Of a stretch of 64,000 nt of DNA, positions 56,801 through 64,000 are shown piece after piece. The DNA comes from Chytridium lagenaria. Lineage: Eukaryota > Chytridiomycota > Chytridiomycetes > Chytridiales > Chytridiaceae. Each line of letters starts with the position of its first letter. The stretch's first letter is position 1. Below the pieces are notes generated by a model. That model saw only the letters and a list, made by a program, of their open reading frames with translations, ran no database searches and was not told where the DNA came from. Location of the stretch: the NCBI GenBank assembly GCA_025449115.1, contig JAHLKC010000075.1, positions 1 through 64,000 on the forward strand. The letters run 5' to 3'. The position numbers and the translations under genes are program-made.

Positions 56801-57446
56801 ATGTCCCCAATCAAAAAATACCGCCATGTCACTTCCGAATCTCGCCGTTTTCAGGCTCCTCAACGCATGCGGACGGGTCGTTCACCAGGGGAAGAGGGGG
56901 CTTACCTACATAGGTATCAATTACAACCGAATCATTCCGACGTGGCCTAGAATCTTCTGAGGCTGGCGCATTTATGGGCCTCTATTCTTGCAGGAAGGTA
57001 GCGTAAATAATGCATTAAGGAATATATTATTGTTGTAAATGAACCCCAAGCCTGCATTCTCTTGATTTATGGCAAATATTTACATGCGCGCGCGTCAGTC
57101 GAGCTTTAATCACACATGCCCACTTTATCAAAAAAAAACGAGACCAATGTTCGATACATACGAAAACCAATGAATAATTCATGCCCACATAATAATCGTT
57201 TTCACTGAACACGGACATTCTCTTCCACTTTAAAAATGATGTCAGCTTCAAGTCCCCTTCATCCCAAGGATGTCTCCAGCGATACCTTTGAAAACTGTCC
57301 TCAAAAATTGAAAGAAAAAAAATTGAATTCTCCTTTCAACATCCATCCATGACCGACGAGGTTGAGTCGTCTTTCCAACTTCCCCACTGCAATCCCAAAC
57401 ACACCCAACTCCACCATCCATCTTCGCATACCCCCTTTTCTTATCA
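56801..57446. other. Divergent intergenic region
   Basis: Lies between the alternative oxidase (minus) and the tropomodulin-like gene (plus). The right half (57250-57440) is C-rich on the plus strand, like other leaders here. No gene supported. Confidence 0.4.
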
Positions 57447-59866
57447 ATGTCAACCCGCGATCTGGTGGATGATCTTATCGATGAAGCATCATGCATGGCC
57501 GTTTTTTGGCATTGACAGAAAGTTCATCAAAGGTGCTGATCGTCGCCATCCTACCCCATGATCGCTTGTTGTATTGCTTAAAAATGAGGGAGGAAAGGTA
57601 AAAGGGGGTGAGAGTGTGTGATCATGTGCTTACGCGGTCTTTGATGCGTCAATGTACCGAGATGGGTTGGGGGGCTTCTGCGAAGACAGACTTTAAAGGA
57701 TGCTGCATATTTCGGTACCTGCTACCCATGATCCGCAGCGGACGTCGCGTTAAATATTTTAATGAGTTTTTTTTTTTACAGGGAGATCACGAGGAAGAGC
57801 GTAGAGCCGAGGAAGAGGCCGCACGTCAGGCTGCCGAAGAGGAAGCCACAAGAAAGGCTGCTGAGGAAGAAGCCGCCCGCAAAGCTGCAGAAGAAGAGGC
57901 CGCAAAGAAAGCAGCTGAGGAGGAATCCGCACGCAAGGCTGCCGAGGAAGCTGCCAAAGAGGCCGCACGTAAGGCCGCTGAGGAGGAGGCTTCCCGCAAG
58001 GCTGCAGAAGAAGGCGGCAGCAGAGGTTGCTCGCAAGGCCGCGGAAGAGGAAGCTGCGCTCAAGGCTGCTGAAGCGGCAGAGTTGGCACGGAAAGCTGCG
58101 GAAGAGGAAGCTGCGCTTAAAGCTGCGGAGGCCGAGGCCGCCCGAGTTGCCGAGGCGATCCGTCAAGCTGAGGAGGAGGCTGCAGAGGCTGCACGAAAGG
58201 CCGCTGAAGAAGCCGCCGCCCAAAAAGCTGCTGAAGAGGCCGCCGCGCAGAAAGCAGCGGAGGAGGAAGCTGCACGCGTCGCTGAAGCCATTCGTCAGGC
58301 CGAGGAACAAGCGGCTGAGGCTGCGCGACAGGCTGCCGAGTTGGAGGCCGCCGCGAAGGCTGCTGAGGAAGAGGCCAAGAGGAAGGCAGAGGAGGAGGAA
58401 GCGGAGAGGGTGATGGCGGCGATTCGAGCTGCTGCGGAGGAGGATGCGAGGAAGAAGGCCGAGGAGGAGGCTGCTGAAGCTGCTCGTAAGGCTGCAGAGG
58501 AAGCGGCGGCAAAGCAGCTGCTGAAGAAGAGAATGCCAGGATTGCGGATGCCATTCGTAAGGCAGCAGAAGAAGAGGCTAGGAAGAAGGCTGAAGAGGAA
58601 GCGGCAGAGGCTGCTCGTAAGGCTGCCGAGGAAGCGGCCGCAAAGCAGGCCGCTGAAGAAGAGAATGCTAGAATCGCTGAAGCTATCCGTAAGGCAGCAG
58701 AAGAGGAAGCGAGGAAGAAGGCTGAGGAGGAAGCTGCCGAGGCTGCCCGCAAGGCTGCCGAAGAAGAGGCCGCCAAGAAGGCTATCGAAGAAGAGAACGC
58801 CAGAGTCAGCGAAATGATCCGCAAAGCCGCGGAAGACGAAGCCAGGAAAAAGGAGGAAGACGCGGCTGCCGCGCAAAAAGCTGAGAACGAGAGAATCGCT
58901 TTGATGATTGCCGCCGCTCAACAAGCTCAAGAGAGACAAACCGAAGAGACCGCGTCCACTACAGATGAACGTGATCACCCTCCTAGGTCCGGCATCTCAT
59001 CAAGAAACTCTATCGCAACTCCCCCGAGGTCACCTGAACCCAGCTCCATCCGTGGCCGCGCTTTTGAACGCTCATCCACCTCCCTCCGCAGCAGCGCAGA
59101 CCGCATCATGTCTCCATCTCCCATCTCTGCTCCCGCGCCCGTACAGCCGCAGATGGACCCGTTGTCCCTCTGTCCTCTGTCACAGCAGCTGTGAGAGCCA
59201 CCAACCCGATTTTGGATGAACTTCTTCATGCCATCAAACTTCTTTCTGAGAATGACCCGGGATTGACGGTCCTTGATTTGAAGGATTGTGCGGTGTTCAC
59301 AATTCAGCATGGGACTGCGTTGGCATCGGCGTTGGCTAGTAACACGTATTTGAAGGAGTTAAATCTGTCGAATACCAGAACTCAAACCATTACTGGTGTG
59401 GATATTGCCGAGGCGTTAAAGACGAATGAGTCTTTGGAGGTGTTGAATTTGGAGAATAATCAGATTGGACCTCAAGGAGTATGTTTGAATTTCTTTATTT
59501 TTTTCCCCCTTCTTGAAACATTTGCATTAATATCCGTTTACTTTTCGCGCAGATCAAAGCACTTGCCGAATCCCTTGAAAAGAACAAGAAACTCCTTGAA
59601 CTCCGCCTAGCCAATCAAAATCACCCGCTGGTACAGATGCTGAGCAGCCTTTGCGAGAGCTCTTGCAAAGAATGAATCGTGAGTTTCATTATCCTCTTTT
59701 TTCTGAAATTTTTAAATACCATTCATTGTGAATTCATTCTCTCTTTTTTTACAGTCTTATCAAGCTTGGGATCCTTTTCCGTGACCCTGCGTCAAGGAAC
59801 TCGACTGATCGCGCGATTACAAGGAACAAGGAGATTGCGCGTAAAGCAAGACTCGCAGCAAAGTAA
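57447..59866 (+). CDS. Ala/Glu-rich helical protein with C-terminal tropomodulin leucine-rich repeats
   Basis: Exon 1 (57447-57500) encodes [18 protein letters not shown] and splices in frame (intron 57501-57781) to [20 protein letters not shown]. Then comes about 370 residues of repeating [12 protein letters not shown] units, alternating Glu and Arg/Lys at i to i+4, which predicts a long single alpha-helix or coiled coil. A Ser/Pro linker ([18 protein letters not shown]) precedes the tropomodulin domain: [90 protein letters not shown] and [14 protein letters not shown]. Tropomodulins cap actin pointed ends. Introns lie at about 59480-59552 and 59676-59755. Frame changes near 58010, 58510 and 59175 need one base each. 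In place of the tropomyosin-binding part it carries this long helix. Confidence 0.8.
57782..58910 (+). repeat. Coding repeats of GCCGCxGAGGAGGA-type units
   Basis: Imperfect tandem repeats of about 36-42 bases with a longer 130-150-base higher-order unit (the [20 protein letters not shown] block recurs near 58535, 58660 and 58795). They encode the Ala/Glu/Arg helix. Confidence 0.75.
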
Positions 59867-59944
59867 AAAGAATAGAAGATATTTGTTGAATCAGTTTCTT
59901 GATTCACCTCTCGGTCATTGTTATCCCCCGATACCTTTCTGAGG

Positions 59945-60936
59945 TTTCTCTATTTTACTTTTTTTTTCTTTTTTTCTCTTTTTTTGTTTGGTTTCGGGCA
60001 TCTCTTAAAATACGCATACACGAGAAAACCAGTTGCAGACCTCTTTGATTATTCCTATTTTTTGTTGTTTTTTTTTGCATTTTCGCAATGACGCGTTTGT
60101 GTTTTTTTAAAATCTGGTTGTTTTCTTCCCTCGACTTTTTCTTTTTCTTTTTCTTTTTTTTATTGCGTGTTATTTTTTTGTTGTTTGATGAGAGGGCCTT
60201 TTTTAATAAATATTTGTAGGGTTGTTGTCGCGTATCAGATACACGCGTAAGAAAGTCGCGTATTTTATTTATGTCTTTGGTGGCTGGCTGTCTACTTGTT
60301 ATTAGGGGATGGAAATAAAATAAAAATCAAGATCTCTTGAACAAGGCGGTATTCAATATTAAATAAAAAAGAAGGTTGTTAATTATTTATTATACCAATG
60401 AAAAGCAAGTGTTTTTTTTTTCAAGTAAAGTTGGCAGCTTGTGTAACATTTTGATGATGATTATTTATGTTCTAAATTGCTGTTGTACAAAGATGCCTCA
60501 GTCGTGTGTGTTTTTTATTATTAATATTATTATTTTTTTGTGACTACATATCCATTATAATTATATTCAATTACATAGTAAAATCAATTAATTAATAAAT
60601 TAATTAATTAATAAATTATTAGTTGATTGATGGCAAAAGAGAAAGATCCCTTCAAAAACGACTGACCCATTAATTATTATTTTAATTAGATATTTCATTA
60701 AATACTATTTACAGACTTTGTTTTTTCTTTCTTGTTTTTAATTGTTAATAGAAACCTATAGAGTAGCCTTTGATTCCTTCAAACCGTAAACTGACTAAAC
60801 GGATTCGACACCTTCACCGTCATCCAGCCTGCAGTGTTTCAATAGACTTACATTACTAGAAGAAAGAAGAAAGAAGCCCCCCCCCCTCACTCATTACAAC
60901 TCATTACATAGCACTACGCAAAAAAAGGATTGAAAG
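59945..60936. other. T-rich and AT-rich intergenic region
   Basis: Poly-T tracts to 60180, then AT-rich DNA with a TTAATTAATTAAT run (60590-60615). The last 60 bases (A-rich, then ATG) are the leader of the chitosanase gene. No gene seen. Confidence 0.5.
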
Positions 60937-62637
60937 ATGAAGTGGCTCAAGAACCCATCTCTCGTGCTCATGGCATGCATGGCTGCTGCGTCTTCATCAG
61001 CTTATGCTGCTCCCATGATCTTTGCTGCTCAACAATCTCAACTCAAGCCCGCCTGTCCTCCGTCTGGTAACAGGGATGGTACTGGTTTCTCCTGGTTCAA
61101 TCTGCAAGGTAATTGCTTACTCTCCTTTTTAATGCTATTCTGGCTATGTTGTTGCAATTTGCTTTTGTGTATTCCTCGTTTTAGTTGATCTGATCTACTA
61201 TCAAATTACTCACCATTAAACATGCAATGCACACCACCTTCAAACACGAATTTATCTCAAACGTTGCGGATGTCATTATATATTCCCTTCTTCATTTAGG
61301 GCCACATGGACTGCGTGAGTGGATCCAAGTGTGTTTCAGCCAGTGTTCCAACATCAACTCGGAGGATGTACCCCACTGCAGGGTGAACGACGGCGGACAG
61401 CCCCTTTTCGTCGTGGTCGAAGAAGACAACTCTAGTGATGCTCCCCAATTCATTCAAGTCGGTGAACCTGGGTTCCAAGTCATCACAACAGCCGCGCCCC
61501 AATTTGTCGTCGAACAGGAGCCTACCTTTGAAGTCGTCAACAGCCCTACTCAAACCTCTACCGATTCACCGTCCGAGACCCACTCTTCAGAACATGATGA
61601 AAGCCAATCCACTGCTCAGCCCGAACCGTCTGCTGAGCCCTCCCCTGAGCCAGAGCCAGAACCTTCGCCGATCCCTCCCCCGCCTCCCCCACCTCCTACT
61701 AACGTCCCTCTTGAACCTGGACAAGTTTCAGAGTGTGAAAAGACAGTCCACATGGGCATTACCTCTATTTACGAGACCAGTAACCCCAAGTACGTGTTTA
61801 TTTTATTGTCGCGAATTGCAATTGCTTTTTTTCTGAGTTGACGGTTTTGTCTCCTCTGTTTCACGCGTGCCACCTTCAATATCAATTTCGAAAAAATTTC
61901 CTTTCTCACACAATTACTCTATAGCCTCAACTACGGTGCTTGTGCCAACATCAATGACGGCCGTGGTTACTCCTTTGGCTGCGTTCAATTTACCACCGCC
62001 ACCTCTGGTTTAGCTGTCATTCGAGCCTACCAAAATATGGTTGGTGGACCCACCCCGATGGACCGTTACCTTCCCGGTCTCCAAAACTCAAACGGAAAAG
62101 TTCAATGGAGCGGGTGGGGTGTCACCGATGGCCTTGATGGTTTCTGCGACACCGTTCGCAGTCTCGCAGGAGACTACCACTTCCAACGTGCCCAACGTAA
62201 AGTTTCTGATGAGCAATATCTTTACCCTGCTTACGACCTTGCGTACAAACACGGCGTTACTACACCCCTGTTCCGTGGACAGATCTACGATACTTGCATT
62301 CAGCTTGGTTGTGGAACTGCTCAGAGCATCCTTGAGAGCATGACCGTCGACCGTAACAACGAGTACGCTTCTCTTGAGGCGTTTATTAACGCGAGGGAAT
62401 GGAGACTTGCTGGATTCGGACCCGCGTTCCCTGGAACTGTTTACCGTTTGAACTCGTGAGTTTTCTCAAATCCTTAATCCTGATATTTATTTATTATCTG
62501 GCGCAATATTCCTCTGACTCCTTCCCCCTCTATTGTTTAGATACCGTTACGCTCTTCGCAACGGACACCTTAGATTCACTGACCACGTCAGGGTTCTTGA
62601 CAATGGAGGTCACAGCACCTTCGACGTCACTTGTTAA
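60937..62637 (+). CDS. Secreted GH46-type chitosanase with N-terminal extension and Pro/Glu linker
   Basis: Exons 60937-61108, 61300-61789, 61925-62455 and 62541-62637 join in frame to 429 residues with no frameshift. The signal peptide is MKWLKNPSLVLMACMAAASS...AYA. A Cys-containing N-terminal module follows (KPACPPSGNRDGTGFSWF, EWIQVCFSQCSNINSED). A linker rich in Ser/Glu/Pro ends in a poly-Pro run. The catalytic domain starts VHMGITSIYETSNPKLNY, with the expected catalytic Glu in SIYE, then GACANINDGRGYSFGCVQFT with the expected catalytic Asp in DGRG. It ends RFTDHVRVLDNGGHSTFDVTC. These are GH46 signatures: endo-hydrolysis of chitosan. The fungus could use it to remodel its own wall or to attack other fungi. 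Family assignment is from motifs only. Confidence 0.8.
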
Positions 62638-64000
62638 ATTTCTTTTCGACGTGACGAACATTTCCATTCACCTTTTTCTTTTTGTGTATTCTTTTTTTTC
62701 TATGTTCTCCCATCTCCATTTCCGTATCCCAAGTATACGAGGAAAGGACCTTCCATTTTTTTTAGTGGATAAGCCTTTTCTTCCCTTTTTTCGATTTCCT
62801 TCGACGCGTGTTTGATTATAACCTCCCCGCCTTCTTTGTGTTCCTTTTTTACATTTGGAAAATCCTCTCTCTCGGTTACCCAAATTTTTTTTTTAGACGG
62901 GTTCCTTTTCGCTTTTTGGTTTTTTCTTAGGTTGATTTTTGATGATACTCTCTCTCGGTTTATACGAACTTTGGCAAACGCGTCAATCTTTCCTCTTTCT
63001 ATTGCCATTGTTCCAGAGTTCCACCCCAAGTACTTGCTGCTGATATGGTTTCTTAAAAAATCTCACCTTGTGGTGCCACGCTTGGTTTATCTTTACTTCT
63101 GAGCTGTATTTTTTGACCTCTCTTTTCGCTTGTGTCGTTCCGGTATCAGTCTTTTTCTTAAAGGTTCACTTCTTTTGCTACAAGTGTAATAACTTTAGTG
63201 ATGGTTTTTTTCCGTCTGTCTTTATTCCCACTATCTTTCGCGGGTTCTTGGAAGCTGTCTTGCAGATTATGCTTTTTTCCCCCTATATTTTTTTAATTGA
63301 GTCAAGAAATTTTTTGAGTTGATTGATTTCTGTGCCTTTTTTGTGGCGTCCAGTGTTTTTGAGACATGCTCTTCAATCTCTTGGGCATGCATGTGGGGTA
63401 CTACTATCAAGAAAAACTCACCATTCAGCTATCAAGAAACCAACTCGCACCATGCAACTCGAATCAGCGATCACGAATATCTTGGCATTCCACCGATTAC
63501 GGCGTTTTCAACAGAAAAATACAAACATGCTCTTTCAGAGTGCAGTCAGAAAAAAGAACTCGTTGAAAAATGAACGTGAGGTTATTTTCGCGAAAAAATG
63601 CATAAAACGGGAGCTTTGTATATCTTTGTCAAATAGATGTTTTAAGATACCTTCAGATCTTTCCCGGCCCTCATTTTAAAGGCAGTCCCAGGAAAGAAAA
63701 GGAGAGTACGATAACGTTCCTCTGAATGTCATAACAATACCTGAATATTGATTTGCAGATGATGAGCTTGAAAATATCACATCTTGCTATCCTCATTGCT
63801 TTCAACACCGATTTGTTTCAAATTGCGTAAAAAAACAAAAAACTTGCACACCAAAGTCCCACATTCATTTTTAAAAACTTTTGCAAAAACCCCAAACCAA
63901 TTTATATCACAAAATAAAACAACAATAAAAAACTAAACACGTAATTTTATCATTCATCGCATCTTCCGTCCTGCCATCAACGCGTTCTCACGCAAAAAAT
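62638..64000. other. T-rich region with no supported gene
   Basis: Long T-rich stretches with scattered chance frames. An open stretch at 63323-63679 includes a polar peptide (QLESAITNILAFHRLRRFQQ), but its start, family and splice pattern are unclear; it could be part of a gene that continues beyond the window. Confidence 0.35.

Noticed and set aside
57759..58310. Long minus-strand Leu/Ser/Cys-rich frames
   Set aside because: They are antisense to the Ala/Glu repeat of the tropomodulin-like gene, and the plus-strand product continues into a recognisable domain.

Overview
This window looks like a chromosomal piece from an early-diverging, probably zoosporic (chytrid-like) fungus. The genes are eukaryotic, with short GT..AG introns (mostly about 40-110 bp), T-rich intergenic DNA, a CID-RRM transcription-termination factor, a bHLH regulator of the SREBP/Sre1 type and an alternative oxidase. 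An ethylene-receptor-like hybrid histidine kinase, a tropomodulin-type leucine-rich-repeat protein and arrestin-DM9 fusions argue against Dikarya and for a basal lineage. That placement is inference from gene content only.

Layout. 0.3-1.4 kb: an unrecognised minus-strand gene. 1.6-11.4 kb: four genes with an endocytosis/ubiquitin theme: an Ede1/Eps15-like scaffold (three EH domains, coiled coil, UBA), a head-to-head ZUP1/Mug105-type K63-deubiquitinase, and two tandem arrestin-like proteins that end in DM9 repeats. 11.9-15.9 kb: a minus-strand SREBP-like bHLH factor. 16-20 kb: gene-poor DNA with a direct repeat and a remnant that resembles the end of a Fanzor/TnpB nuclease. 20.2-25.3 kb: the ethylene-receptor-like hybrid kinase. 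25.8-29.9 kb: a Seb1/Nrd1/SCAF-type CID-RRM-RS protein. 30.8 kb: a 45-residue secreted peptide. 31.2-35.1 kb: a DNA transposon with terminal inverted repeats, a DDE transposase and a divergent accessory gene, inserted upstream of the peptide gene. 36.6-37.7 kb: 3-hydroxyacyl-CoA dehydrogenase. 37.9-40.1 kb: a single-pass membrane protein. 41.0-41.3 kb: a tiny Cys-rich conserved protein. 42.5-44.1 kb: a PNPO-like flavoprotein with His-rich ends. 45.3-47.2 kb: an extraordinary secreted low-complexity protein (acidic pentads, Gly-Pro-Gln repeats, Arg-rich block, Met-Gln-Gln repeats). 48.8-55.1 kb: two paralogous Cys-rich ectodomain-TM-SH3 proteins flanking an acetoacetate-decarboxylase-like gene and a small mitochondrial-type subunit. 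55.5-56.7 kb: alternative oxidase. 57.4-59.9 kb: an Ala/Glu helix fused to tropomodulin repeats. 60.9-62.6 kb: a secreted GH46-type chitosanase.

A recurring feature is that most long genes, including highly conserved metabolic ones, are interrupted by frameshifts. Nearly all of them are repaired by adding one base, often in a short homopolymer. This looks more like consensus deletion errors in the assembly than mass pseudogenisation, so the boundaries given here span the inferred whole gene and exon joins are approximate unless stated. No rRNA or CRISPR array was seen, and no tRNA was recognised by eye.
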